Positions 47,825-56,149 of a stretch of DNA of 64,000 bases are shown here, piece by piece; position 1 is the stretch's first letter; each line of letters begins with the position of its first letter. A model generated the notes under the pieces. It was not told where the DNA came from, ran no database searches, and was given only the letters and a program-made list of their open reading frames with translations. Where the stretch lies: contig NZ_FRFE01000001.1 of the NCBI RefSeq assembly GCF_900143695.1, positions 248,001-312,000 on the forward strand. The letters run 5' to 3'. The stretch comes from Desulfopila aestuarii DSM 18488 (lineage in GTDB: Bacteria > Desulfobacterota > Desulfobulbia > Desulfobulbales > Desulfocapsaceae). The translations under genes were made by a program, and so were the position numbers.

Positions 47825-49384
47825 TCAGATCTTATACTTTTTCGGGTCAATGTTATACTGGTGAATCTTGTAGTTGATGATCCGAAGACTGGTGTCAAGG
47901 TATTTGGCTGTCTTTGTCTGGTTTCCGTTATTTTTTTTCAACCCGTCAATGATAAGTTCCTTTTCGAAATTTTCAACTGACGCTGTCAGCGAAAGCGGAT
48001 TATCTTCAGTTCTGGTCTCGGATATCTGGAGGGTCGGCGGAAGATGAATAGCTTTGATTGTATCAGTATCACAGATCAAAACAGCTCGTTCGATGCAGTT
48101 CTGCAGTTCGCGAACATTTCCGGGCCAATGATACTGGATGAGCATATCGATAGCGGAAGTGGAAATACGGCGAATCTTCTTTTTGTTTTCTGTGGCAAAC
48201 TTCTCAAGGAAAAATTCAGCTAAAAGAAGAATATCTGTTCGACGCTCGCGAAGAGGAGGCATATAAACCGGAAACACATTTAATCGGTAGTAAAGATCCT
48301 CTCTGAAAGCCCCTTCCCTGACGGCACTTTCCAGATCGCGATTAGTGGCAGCAACCAGGCGGACATCGCATTCGATGAATTTTGTTGATCCAAGTCGTTG
48401 AAAACTCCTTTCCTGGACAACGTTTAAAAGTTTTACCTGGACAGAGTTACTTATCTCTCCAATCTCGTCGAGAAAAAGGGTACCACCTTCTGCCTGTTCG
48501 AATCGGCCTATCTTTCTCTCATTGGCGCCTGTAAAGGCACCCTTCTCATGACCAAAAAGCTCACTTTCAAGAAGAGTCTCTGGGAGTGCAGAACAATTCA
48601 CAACCACAAAAGGTGAATCCTTTCGTCTGCCGTTATAATGTAAAGCTTTTGCGACCAGAGTCTTGCCTGTACCCGACTCTCCGCGCAATAATACTGTTGC
48701 ATTAGAATCAACAACACGATGCACCATTTCGAATACATCCTGCATTCTGCTGGAATTACCGACAATGTCGTTGATTCTGTTTTTTTGCGAGAGCTCACGT
48801 TTCAGTTTAAGATTTTCGGTGTGCAACTCTTCTTTTTCCTGGTTGACCGCCTGGATACGCATGGTCGTCTGTGCAATGAGGCCACTCAGTACTGTCAAAA
48901 ACTGGAGATCGGTATTGGCCTGTTCGCTGATACCATCTTCATATACCCGGTCAATGGAAAGAGCGCCGATTACATTGTTACTATGCTTGATCGGAACACA
49001 AAGAAAGGAACGGTTTTGTTCCTTGATATCGCCCCGTGAGCGGGTTCTGTTTAAAAAGAGCGGTTCTTCGGAAATGTGTGGAACTATAATAGGTTCGCCG
49101 GTTGCAACAACTCTGCCGGTAATGCCCTCACCTATCTTGTATTTCCCTCTTTTCCTCCCCTCGGCGGTGATACCATACGCGACTTCAATTTCAAGTTTTC
49201 CTGTCAACGGATTGATAATGGTAACAGTGCCATTCTCCATCTGCTTCATCTCAGAGAGTAGCCCCATGGTTCTCTCGAGGCAGTCTCTGAGATCCATGGC
49301 AGAAGCAAGGCGTTTAGATATCTCATAAAGACATGACAAGTCTTGAAGTCTCTCTTCAATTCTACTATTGTGCTCGGTAATCAT
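47825..49384 (-). CDS. NifA-like sigma-54-dependent transcriptional activator
   Basis: 519 residues. GAF domain (about 20-170), AAA+ domain with Walker A GESGTGKT, the sigma-54-contact loop GAFTGA, and Walker [12 protein letters not shown], then a Fis-type helix-turn-helix at the C-terminus ending DPKKYKI. The whole architecture matches NifA. The interdomain cysteine pair of oxygen-sensitive NifA is not seen, and no nif genes are in the window, so the target may differ. It is first of a three-gene leftward operon with queH and rdgB. No strong ribosome binding site precedes the ATG. Confidence 0.88.
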   Translation of the reverse strand: MITEHNSRIEERLQDLSCLYEISKRLASAMDLRDCLERTMGLLSEMKQMENGTVTIINPLTGKLEIEVAYGITAEGRKRGKYKIGEGITGRVVATGEPIIVPHISEEPLFLNRTRSRGDIKEQNRSFLCVPIKHSNNVIGALSIDRVYEDGISEQANTDLQFLTVLSGLIAQTTMRIQAVNQEKEELHTENLKLKRELSQKNRINDIVGNSSRMQDVFEMVHRVVDSNATVLLRGESGTGKTLVAKALHYNGRRKDSPFVVVNCSALPETLLESELFGHEKGAFTGANERKIGRFEQAEGGTLFLDEIGEISNSVQVKLLNVVQERSFQRLGSTKFIECDVRLVAATNRDLESAVREGAFREDLYYRLNVFPVYMPPLRERRTDILLLAEFFLEKFATENKKKIRRISTSAIDMLIQYHWPGNVRELQNCIERAVLICDTDTIKAIHLPPTLQISETRTEDNPLSLTASVENFEKELIIDGLKKNNGNQTKTAKYLDTSLRIINYKIHQYNIDPKKYKI

Positions 49385-49626
49385 TATATATAACTAGATA
49401 GTATGCGCGAGTTAAAAGCGGGTTTTTCACCTGTTGCTGGTTGTCGTACGAGTTGAGAGAAGTGTGACTCGATGTAAATTGCTCATTATCCCCTACTTGG
49501 CAACCTCACGGTACAACAGATCTCAAAAACCCGGCCAGAAATTTCCAAATTGGAAATATTTCAAAAATAATATTACAAAAATGTGATCAAAATTTAAACA
49601 CTTTTCTCTATATTCTTTTCAGATTG

Positions 49627-49655
49627 TTGACAACAGGATTCTTCAATGGTACAAG
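49627..49655 (+). promoter_or_regulatory. promoter of the tRNA-Ser pair
   Basis: TTGACA (49627-49632), 17 bases, TACAAG (49650-49655). Transcription would start 3-4 bases before the first tRNA, a common arrangement. Confidence 0.6.
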
Positions 49656-49665
49656 GATGCTGCAC

Positions 49666-49751
49666 GGAGGGATGGCCGAGTGGTTTAAGGCGGCGGTCTT
49701 GAAAACCGTTGTACGAAAGTACCGTGGGTTCGAATCCTACTCCCTCCGCCA
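49666..49751 (+). tRNA. tRNA-Ser (anticodon TGA)
   Basis: Acceptor GGAGGGA (49666-49672) pairs with TCCCTCC (49741-49747); CCA is encoded (49749-49751). Anticodon TGA at 49700-49702 in a CT-TGA-AA loop, with a long variable arm as in class II tRNAs. Confidence 0.96.
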
Positions 49752-49768
49752 CAACAACTAATCCATTT

Positions 49769-49860
49769 GGAGAGATGACCGAGAGGCCGATGGTGCTCGC
49801 CTGCTAAGCGAGTGTGGGGGTAAAACTCCACCGAGGGTTCAAATCCCTCTCTCTCCGCCA
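49769..49860 (+). tRNA. tRNA-Ser (anticodon GCT)
   Basis: Acceptor GGAGAGA (49769-49775) pairs with TCTCTCC (49850-49856); CCA encoded (49858-49860). Anticodon GCT at 49803-49805, stem CTCGC/GCGAG, long variable arm. It lies 17 bases after the first tRNA and shares its promoter. Confidence 0.96.
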
Positions 49861-49863
49861 ATA

Positions 49864-49901
49864 AAAAAGCCTGGTGTCTATTATACGACACCAGGCTTTT
49901 T
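49864..49901. terminator. bidirectional terminator after the tRNA-Ser pair
   Basis: Perfect 15-base arms AAAAAGCCTGGTGTC and GACACCAGGCTTTTT with an 8-base loop. It ends the tRNA transcript and, on the minus strand, the SH3-domain gene. Confidence 0.92.
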
Positions 49902-49926
49902 CTTTTTCATTCTTTACGAGTGGAAG

Positions 49927-50388
49927 CTACAAGCCCCACAGTAAATTCGAGCTTATCCAGCCCTCAAGACCCGATTCGTGACGAACCCGAACCCAGTCCT
50001 CCTTTCGTTCTATCACTTCAAAGACAACGCCGTAAAAGGCTTTACCGACGATATCAGTTTTTGTTGAAGGACCTTTGCGGATATTTATCTTCTTATTTGT
50101 GTTTTTGTTGACCTTAACTATTGCGTGGGGAGTACTCGAAAGCAACGATCGGTTGATCCAACCGGAATCCTGTTCAAAATCCGATACTTTGACCCAGTCG
50201 CCCTTCTTTTCAATTATCTTTAAAGGAAAACCTGAACCATACTGCCACTTAATAGTCGAATTCGTATTCGGCTCCGTCCGCAAGTTCACGCGAGTTCCTT
50301 TAACGCTTAGGACTTCAGCCATGACAGGCAACGAAAATAGAAGGAGCAGAAACAAAGCCAAGACAGAAGAAATAACTCTAAAAATCAT
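49927..50388 (-). CDS. exported protein with two bacterial SH3 domains
   Basis: 153 residues. A signal peptide (about 1-24, cleaved after VMA) and two SH3b repeats: VNLRTEPNTNSTI...WVKVSDF...GWINRSLL and INIRKGPSTKTDI...WVRVRHE...GWISSNLL. SH3b domains usually bind cell-wall peptides. The protein has no enzymatic domain, so it may localise or regulate a wall enzyme. It lies downstream of parB, with a gap of 94 bases. Confidence 0.85.
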   Translation of the reverse strand: MIFRVISSVLALFLLLLFSLPVMAEVLSVKGTRVNLRTEPNTNSTIKWQYGSGFPLKIIEKKGDWVKVSDFEQDSGWINRSLLSSTPHAIVKVNKNTNKKINIRKGPSTKTDIVGKAFYGVVFEVIERKEDWVRVRHESGLEGWISSNLLWGL

Positions 50389-50482
50389 GTACTTACTCTA
50401 CAGGTAATATTGTGACGCGAGTACGAGGGCTCCATATACTGTTGGCGTGGCGCCCTTGAGATATTGTTGAGTCTCGTCCTCA

Positions 50483-51361
50483 TCATTTTTCAGCTTCGTT
50501 CATAATAACCGAAATAAGCCGTTCAAGATCATCGGTTGAGTAATACTCTATCTCGAGTTTGCCGCGATTTCCATTCTGATGGATTAAGACTTTGGCAGAG
50601 AGACGGTTGGTCAATTGATTAACCAGAGCTTTGCAATAGGTCGAGGGCAAGCCACCACCCTCTTTTGTTGCTGATGGTGTCGTCGCACCTGGTGAGGCTG
50701 CGGTCGCTTTACGGACAATCTTTTCTGTCTGGCGAACAGATAGGGCTTTCTTAACGATGAGATCGCGAATCTCCTTCATTGCAACAATATCATCTGAAAG
50801 GCGTAGAAGTGCCCGAGCGTGACCCTCAGAGAGTATTCCATCAATTACATCTTGCTTTACAAAGTCAGGAAGATTTAATAATCTCAACATGTTAGATACT
50901 GTAGAGCGTTTTTTCCCCACCCTTTTTGCTGTATCTTCCTGTGTATATCCAAAACGTTGAATGAGCTTTTGATAGGCTTCAGCCTCTTCTATTGGGTTTA
51001 GATCGGTTCGCTGAACATTTTCAATCAACGCCAATTCAAGGAGCGTATCCTCACCGGTGACATCCATCACAACGACTGGGACCTTGTCAAGTCCAGCCAT
51101 TTTTGATGCACGAAGGCGTCGTTCACCAGCAATCAGTTCATAGCCCCCCTTACCCTCTGACTGGGTAACAATGAGTGGTTGTATTACCCCATTTTCCTTT
51201 ATAGAATCAGCCAATTCCTGGAGGTCTACTTCGTTGAAATGGAGTCGTGGTTGAAATTTGTTCGGCGAGATTTTATCAATGTCACATTGAAAATATTTCT
51301 CTTCTGCGTCGTCACCGAAAAGAAGTCCAACACCCTGTCCTAGTCCTGTTGTTTTTGCCAC
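50483..51361 (-). CDS. parB: chromosome-partitioning protein ParB
   Basis: 292 residues. The CTPase domain carries GERRLRASKMAG and ENVQRTDLNPIEEA; the helix-turn-helix KRVGKKRSTVSNMLRL binds parS; the C-terminus dimerises. GTG start with AGAGGT 8 bases upstream, within the parA 3' end. It loads on the parS sites at 52326 and 54046 and spreads as a clamp. Confidence 0.95.
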   Translation of the reverse strand: MAKTTGLGQGVGLLFGDDAEEKYFQCDIDKISPNKFQPRLHFNEVDLQELADSIKENGVIQPLIVTQSEGKGGYELIAGERRLRASKMAGLDKVPVVVMDVTGEDTLLELALIENVQRTDLNPIEEAEAYQKLIQRFGYTQEDTAKRVGKKRSTVSNMLRLLNLPDFVKQDVIDGILSEGHARALLRLSDDIVAMKEIRDLIVKKALSVRQTEKIVRKATAASPGATTPSATKEGGGLPSTYCKALVNQLTNRLSAKVLIHQNGNRGKLEIEYYSTDDLERLISVIMNEAEK

Positions 51362-51367
51362 AGTGAT

Positions 51368-52141
51368 TTACCTCTGGTTTTTAAGGAATTCATTGGCAAG
51401 CTGAATATATGCCTTCGCGCCAGTTGAGCGAATATCATAGTCTATAACCGTCTGACCATGACTTGGACATTCGCTCAATCGTACGTTTCTCGGTATGACC
51501 GTCTTAAAGAGTTGTTTCGAAAAATGTTTAGACAATTCTTCTGCGACCTGATGAGTCAGCTTATTTCGCTTATCAAACATGGTCAGCAACAGCCCCTCAA
51601 TAAAAAGGTTACTGTTAAATGATTTCTTTACGGAGCGAATCGTCGATACCAGTTGGGCCAAACCTTCCATAGCAAAATATTCACACTGCATTGGTATGAG
51701 TACAGAATCCGCAGCTGTAAGAGCATTTATGGTTAACAACCCAAGTGAAGGAGGGCAGTCGATAAGAATATAATCATATTCATCCGCAACCGAAGCAAGC
51801 AAGTTCTTAAGGGTAGTTTCTCGCTCAGGTTTGTTAATGAGCTCTATTTCAGCAGCGACGAGATTGATATTCGACGGGACAACATCAAGGTTTTTGACTC
51901 CTGTCTGGATAACTGTCTCCGCAAGAGGGCATGAGCCAATGTAGCTATTGTAGAGATGACGCTCCAGATTGCGTGAATTCACCCCTACACCACTCGATGC
52001 ATTTCCTTGAGGATCCGAATCGATAAGCAAAACCTTTTTTCTTTTTTTTGAGAGAGCCGCTGCAAGATTGATAGAGGAAGTCGTCTTCCCTACCCCGCCT
52101 TTCTGGTTGGCAATCGCCACCGTTTTGCATCCTGTGTTCAT
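51368..52141 (-). CDS. parA: chromosome-partitioning ATPase ParA (Soj)
   Basis: 257 residues. The deviant Walker A KGGVGKTTSSINLA is near residue 15, and LIDSDPQGN and ILIDCPPSLG follow. It binds DNA non-specifically in its ATP state and moves ParB-parS complexes. The start at 52141 gives the normal length; the frame runs back to 52216. Six bases separate its stop from parB, and both share one transcript. Confidence 0.95.
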   Translation of the reverse strand: MNTGCKTVAIANQKGGVGKTTSSINLAAALSKKRKKVLLIDSDPQGNASSGVGVNSRNLERHLYNSYIGSCPLAETVIQTGVKNLDVVPSNINLVAAEIELINKPERETTLKNLLASVADEYDYILIDCPPSLGLLTINALTAADSVLIPMQCEYFAMEGLAQLVSTIRSVKKSFNSNLFIEGLLLTMFDKRNKLTHQVAEELSKHFSKQLFKTVIPRNVRLSECPSHGQTVIDYDIRSTGAKAYIQLANEFLKNQR

Positions 52142-52325
52142 GAGAATATCAACCTCCAGAGTTGAAAAAAATGGATACTGCTTCAAACAAATACTCGATA
52201 GTTGACCGAAGAACAATCATTTTCGCCTAAAAGACGGAGAAAAGGAGAAAAATTGTGCAATTTATCTTCAAAAGCGGTAAAGCTTGAAGAAGAAATTTGA
52301 CCAATTTAATTTTTTCTCAATTCCA

Positions 52326-52341
52326 TGTTTCACGTGAAACA
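52326..52341. other. parS site 1
   Basis: TGTTTCACGTGAAACA, the exact 16-base consensus bound by chromosomal ParB. It lies 17 bases upstream of the nadB start, between divergent parA and nadB, so ParB binding may affect either promoter. Confidence 0.95.
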
Positions 52342-52358
52342 CTCTATAGAGGTACGCA

Positions 52359-54005
52359 ATGAATTGCGATTTTCTGGTTGTTGGCAGCGGCATAGCCGGT
52401 TTGTCCTTTGCAATCCGAGCAGCGGAAATTGGTACAGTTGTTATCGTAACCAAAAAAAAAGAAGTCGATTGCGCGACAAATCTTGCACAAGGCGGCATAG
52501 CTGCGGTCCTTTCAAAAGATGATAGTTTTGACCTTCATGTCCAAGATACACTCAAAGCTGGAGCAGGACTTTGCGATAAGAGTGTCGTAAAAATTGTTGT
52601 AGAAGAAGGTCCGGACCGGATTAAGGAACTCATTGATATAGGTGTTGGCTTTATCCGAGATGAAGAAGATCAAAACGAATTAAATTTAGGTAAGGAAGGT
52701 GGTCATTCGCGACGCAGAGTTGCGCACGCCTATGATCTCACCGGACGAGAAATTGAACGTGCCCTACTCGAAACAGCTAAAGCCCACCCAAACATCAAAA
52801 TTCTTGAGAATCGTAATTGTATTGATTTGATTCTTCAGCAGAATGGAGATTATCAAGGAAGTAAAAGGTGTGCCGGTGCGTACGTCTTAGATAAAGATAC
52901 AGTCCATACATACCTTGCAAAATCAACCATTCTATGCACAGGTGGGATTGGCAAAGTTTACCTTTACACAACGAATCCAGATATAGCTACTGGCGATGGT
53001 GTTGCAATGGCTTACCGAGCTGGAGCTAAAATTGCAAATATGGAGTTTGTTCAATTCCACCCTACCTGCCTATACCATCACCAGGCGAAAAATTTCCTGA
53101 TCTCAGAAGCTGTTCGAGGAGAAGGTGCATTTCTTCTCAACAGTGACGGTCAACGGTTTATGCAGAAGTATGATCCTGATCGTATGGAGTTGGCCACTCG
53201 AGATACTGTCGCACGCGCTATCGATCAGGAAATGAAGGAATCGGGCTCTGACTGCGTCTATCTCGATATCTCACATAAAGATGGTTCTTTTCTTAAAAAA
53301 AGATTTCCAACCATTTTTGCACGCTGCCTTGAGCTAGGCATAGATATAACAAAAATGCCGATACCCGTAGTACCGGCTGCACATTATCTCTGCGGTGGCG
53401 TACTTACCGATTCGAACGGCTGTACGAGCATAGAAGGCTTGTTGGCCTTAGGCGAAACGTCTTGCACAGGACTTCATGGTGGAAACCGTCTGGCTTCGAA
53501 CTCCCTGCTTGAAGCCATCGTCTTCGCAGAGCGGGCGTTTAAGTTTTGCCGAAATAATATCGAAAATTGGCGACATATTCCCATTCAGCCGGTTGACCCT
53601 TGGCAGAGTGACAAGGCTATCGATATTGAGGAGGAAATTCTTATAAATCACAACTGGGACGTTCTGAGACGGACAATGTGGAACTATGTCGGAATTGTCC
53701 GAAATGAGCGAAGACTCAAATTAGCGGATGAACGGGTTGCCGGAATGTTGCAAGAGATTAAACAACACTATCTTGATTTTCGTGTGACGCCAAATATGAT
53801 AGAGCTTCGAAATATTGCGATCATTGGTCACCTGATAATAAAGGCAGCCCTCCAGCGTCCTGAGTCGATCGGATTACACTATACACTTGATTGTACCGAG
53901 ATTGACGATAAATACCAACCATACTGGAATATCTTTCATCGAAAGAGTGGTGAAAGTGTTACACCTTGGGAGGCGGAGATGGATGAGGTGAAATTAGTTA
54001 TTTGA
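52359..54005 (+). CDS. nadB: L-aspartate oxidase NadB
   Basis: 548 residues. FAD-binding GSGIAGLSFAIRA near the N-terminus, the catalytic-domain segments LAQGGIAAVL and HPTCLYH, and HGGNRLASNSLLEA. It oxidises aspartate to iminoaspartate for NAD synthesis; in anaerobes fumarate is the likely acceptor. AGAGGT precedes the ATG. Its promoter region and terminator both contain parS. No nadA or nadC is nearby. Confidence 0.95.
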   Translation: MNCDFLVVGSGIAGLSFAIRAAEIGTVVIVTKKKEVDCATNLAQGGIAAVLSKDDSFDLHVQDTLKAGAGLCDKSVVKIVVEEGPDRIKELIDIGVGFIRDEEDQNELNLGKEGGHSRRRVAHAYDLTGREIERALLETAKAHPNIKILENRNCIDLILQQNGDYQGSKRCAGAYVLDKDTVHTYLAKSTILCTGGIGKVYLYTTNPDIATGDGVAMAYRAGAKIANMEFVQFHPTCLYHHQAKNFLISEAVRGEGAFLLNSDGQRFMQKYDPDRMELATRDTVARAIDQEMKESGSDCVYLDISHKDGSFLKKRFPTIFARCLELGIDITKMPIPVVPAAHYLCGGVLTDSNGCTSIEGLLALGETSCTGLHGGNRLASNSLLEAIVFAERAFKFCRNNIENWRHIPIQPVDPWQSDKAIDIEEEILINHNWDVLRRTMWNYVGIVRNERRLKLADERVAGMLQEIKQHYLDFRVTPNMIELRNIAIIGHLIIKAALQRPESIGLHYTLDCTEIDDKYQPYWNIFHRKSGESVTPWEAEMDEVKLVI

Positions 54006-54037
54006 TTATTATTACATTATTGAATATTTGTCATAGT

Positions 54038-54074
54038 AAGGGTTGTGTTTCACGTGAAACACAACCCTTTTTTT
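54038..54074 (+). terminator. nadB terminator with parS embedded in its stem
   Basis: A perfect 32-base palindrome (54038-54069, arms 16 bases each) followed by T residues to 54074. The inner half of the stem is the parS sequence. On the minus strand there is no T run, so it ends nadB transcripts only. Confidence 0.88.
54046..54061. other. parS site 2
   Basis: TGTTTCACGTGAAACA, an exact second parS 1720 bases from the first. It forms the top of the nadB terminator hairpin. Confidence 0.95.
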
Positions 54075-54125
54075 ATATTCAACCTATAAAATTAACTACA
54101 AGTAATTGTAATTGTTTGATAAACT

Positions 54126-54300
54126 GAACAAGGGTGCGTGCTGATCTAACGGTTGTATGTATCAGGGGGAATCTCTTCAGGCTACAAGGAAATGCCGTGT
54201 GAAGAGAGTATCCCTGTTGTTGACTAAAAGTAGCTCAACGCAGCGTCGTGTTATAAAACCAAATGATTGTCGTAGTGAAAACAAAGATGGGTAAACAGAA
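54126..54300 (+). ncRNA. possible structured RNA between nadB and the tRNA pair
   Basis: No reading frame, but the sequence can fold into an irregular rod: TGCGT (54135-54139) with ACGCA (54238-54242), then a large internal loop, then CAGGG (54163) with CCCTG (54212-54216), CTCTTCA (54173-54179) with TGAAGAG (54200-54206) and GGC/GCC around a CAAGGAAAT loop. A hairpin with six T residues follows. The shape recalls 6S RNA, but I do not recognise the sequence. No strong promoter is seen, and the terminator may belong to the tRNA genes. Ends are approximate. Confidence 0.3.
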
Positions 54301-54338
54301 AAAGGGCACTTAACTGTTTGAGTTAAGTGCCCTTTTTT
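54301..54338. terminator. bidirectional terminator
   Basis: Arms of 14 bases, AAAGGGCACTTAAC (54301-54314) and GTTAAGTGCCCTTT (54322-54335), loop of 7, six T residues on the plus strand and about five on the minus. It lies four bases beyond the 3' end of tRNA-Glu, so it surely ends the leftward tRNA transcript and could end a rightward RNA. Confidence 0.9.
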
Positions 54339-54341
54339 ATG

Positions 54342-54419
54342 TGGCGTCCCCAACCGGATTTGAACCGGTGTTGCCGGCGTGAAAGGCCGGTGTCCTGGAC
54401 CTGACTAGACGATGGGGAC
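54342..54419 (-). tRNA. tRNA-Glu (anticodon TTC)
   Basis: Acceptor GTCCCCA at 54419-54413 pairs with TGGGGAC at 54352-54346; CCA encoded. The anticodon loop reads CTTTCAC, i.e. TTC. Sequence close to E. coli tRNA-Glu. Cotranscribed with the upstream tRNA-Lys. Confidence 0.95.
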
Positions 54420-54428
54420 CTCGTTTTC

Positions 54429-54504
54429 TGGTGGGTCGTGTTGGACTCGAACCAACGACTCTCTGCTTAAAAGGCAGATACTCTACCGACTGAGTTAACG
54501 ACCC
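54429..54504 (-). tRNA. tRNA-Lys (anticodon TTT)
   Basis: Acceptor GGGTCGT at 54504-54498 pairs with ACGACCC; CCA encoded. The anticodon loop CTTTTAA gives TTT. 76 bases, close to E. coli tRNA-Lys. Nine bases separate it from tRNA-Glu. Confidence 0.95.
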
Positions 54505-54517
54505 GCTGAGGCCCCGT

Positions 54518-54546
54518 TATTTACAAAACAGCGGGGTATATGTCAA
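54518..54546 (-). promoter_or_regulatory. promoter of the tRNA-Lys/tRNA-Glu pair
   Basis: On the minus strand TTGACA (54546-54541), 17 bases, TAAATA (54523-54518), then a GC-rich ACGGGGCC discriminator just before tRNA-Lys, typical of stringently controlled stable-RNA promoters. Confidence 0.6.
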
Positions 54547-54919
54547 CAGAAAAAAGCATGCTATTTATATTTTTATCATCGCAATTTTTCGGGGTCAAGG
54601 CAAAAGGAGTGCTTTCACGCGGTGTTATAAAAGGTTTAAGGCAAGTAGATTAATAGGTACGAGAATATTTTTCTTATGATGAGATACTGATGATATAGAG
54701 TGGAGCAAAAAAGTTGATTTTAGAGTATGTTTGCTTCGCAAAATGTCGCGATAGCCTACAGTTGCCCTCTGCAACATGTTGAATTGATATCAAAGGCCTG
54801 CGCCTGTTGTAGGTGTTTTCTAATATTTCATCGTCTGGCAGGCTCTTTGTTGCGTTTTTTCTCTCGGTGTCCGGTCCTGCCGTGAGAAGAGAATCAGATG
54901 GATCGTTTTAAGGTGAACA
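54547..54919. other. intergenic region tRNA-Lys / rdgC-like gene
   Basis: About 370 bases between divergent transcripts. AAGGTG just before 54920 is the ribosome binding site of the next gene. I see no reading frame, strong hairpin or clear promoter. Confidence 0.4.
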
Positions 54920-55525
54920 ATGGGATTTATAAACGGGTCTGCCAGCTTCGTCCGTTTCAGTGTCGAAGGTGAGCTTCCGGAAAACCCTCTGGATTTTATA
55001 GCTGACAGGGTAATAGCTTTCTCCTTCAGGGATATAGATGACACCTATGATGAATATTCAATAGGCTGGGTTTCTGTTCTCAATATGTTTGATTCTCAGT
55101 TTCAATATGCATCCTATGCTGCCGGCGATTACATCACCATCACACTCAGGGTTGATGAGAGAAAGGTTTCTCCTGCCATCTTGAAAAAGTTCGTCCAGAA
55201 GGAGGAGGAGCGGGTAAAGTTAGAAAAACAGGTACCAAAGCTCGGTCGTGCCCAGAAGGTTGAGATAAAGGAGCGTATCCGCACTGAACTCATGCGAAAG
55301 GCAATCCCGATTCCAGTTATTTATGACCTTTGCTGGAGTCTTTCAGAATCAACGCTCTATTTTTTTTCTACAAATAAGAAAGCTCACGCTGTGCTTGAGG
55401 ACTTCTTTAAGGAGAGCTTCGGACTGCTGCTTCGTCAGCAGATCCCTTATGTGGTCGGTGAGCAACTTCTTGATGAAGATGGCCTTGATCGCCTTGCGAG
55501 AATCAATCCGGATGTCCTGGTCTAA
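54920..55525 (+). CDS. short RdgC-like recombination-associated protein
   Basis: 201 residues. The opening MGFINGSASFVRFSVEGELP and the middle SFRDIDDTYDEYSIGWVSVLN resemble RdgC, a ring-shaped DNA-binding protein that limits RecA action. Enterobacterial RdgC is about 300 residues; this form is about a third shorter, as I recall for several delta-type sequences. It is followed after 38 bases by an unrecognised gene that may supply the rest of the function. Family assignment is from memory of sequence patterns. Confidence 0.65.
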   Translation: MGFINGSASFVRFSVEGELPENPLDFIADRVIAFSFRDIDDTYDEYSIGWVSVLNMFDSQFQYASYAAGDYITITLRVDERKVSPAILKKFVQKEEERVKLEKQVPKLGRAQKVEIKERIRTELMRKAIPIPVIYDLCWSLSESTLYFFSTNKKAHAVLEDFFKESFGLLLRQQIPYVVGEQLLDEDGLDRLARINPDVLV

Positions 55526-55563
55526 AACAACAGCATGAGCAAACGGCGTCAGGCCGTTGAGGG

Positions 55564-56127
55564 ATGGTAATGGATTTAGTAGATCTTATAGCGGAAAAGC
55601 GGTTCGTTGGTCAGGAGTTTCTGACATGGCTCTGGTTTAAAAGTGACGAGCGAGGTGGAAGTGTTGAGTTACCTGGCAAGGGCGATATAATCGTTGTTTT
55701 TGAAAAGCATATGTTGCTCGAATACGGTGAAGGCGAATCTAACGAAAAATGCATCTGCAGCGGCTTGCAAACTGAGCTGCAAGAGGCTAGAACCGGCCTT
55801 AAGATGGGAAAGAAGTTGGAGCAGGCACGTATCCAACTCGTCCTCGGCGATTACGAATATAATTTCACGCTTGCCGGCGCGATGATGGAGTTCAGAAATG
55901 TCAAACTCCCGAAAACAGCTGGGACAGAACAGGAAGAAAGGGATAACCCTGAGGCGGTAGAAGGCATGATTCTCGAACGCATTTTTCTCTTTGATGAGCT
56001 GGTGCGTACCGTAAACGAGCTCTTTCGAATGTTTCTTGAGATTCGCGTCGGCGAGGCATGGCGTGATGAACTGGCCAGAGTTCGAGACTGGATTCATGCA
56101 CCGTCTCACCTGATCGGTGAAGAGTAA
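55564..56127 (+). CDS. hypothetical protein paired with the RdgC-like protein
   Basis: 187 residues, acidic, with no family I can name. Features: EFLTWLWFKSDE near residue 18, GDIIVVFEKHMLLEYGEGE near 40, and a C-terminal helical region. It lies between the RdgC-like gene and gatB, all on the plus strand with short gaps, so it is probably co-transcribed. The EFLTWLWF-like motif and the pairing may mean it is the missing C-terminal function of RdgC. Confidence 0.7.
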   Translation: MVMDLVDLIAEKRFVGQEFLTWLWFKSDERGGSVELPGKGDIIVVFEKHMLLEYGEGESNEKCICSGLQTELQEARTGLKMGKKLEQARIQLVLGDYEYNFTLAGAMMEFRNVKLPKTAGTEQEERDNPEAVEGMILERIFLFDELVRTVNELFRMFLEIRVGEAWRDELARVRDWIHAPSHLIGEE

Positions 56128-56149
56128 ACCAATAAGGAAATAAAGAAGA

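Noticed and set aside
54126-54338. A firm call of 6S RNA
   Set aside because: The outline of the fold is similar, but I recognise no conserved 6S sequence, see no strong promoter, and the terminator is also explained by the tRNA genes.
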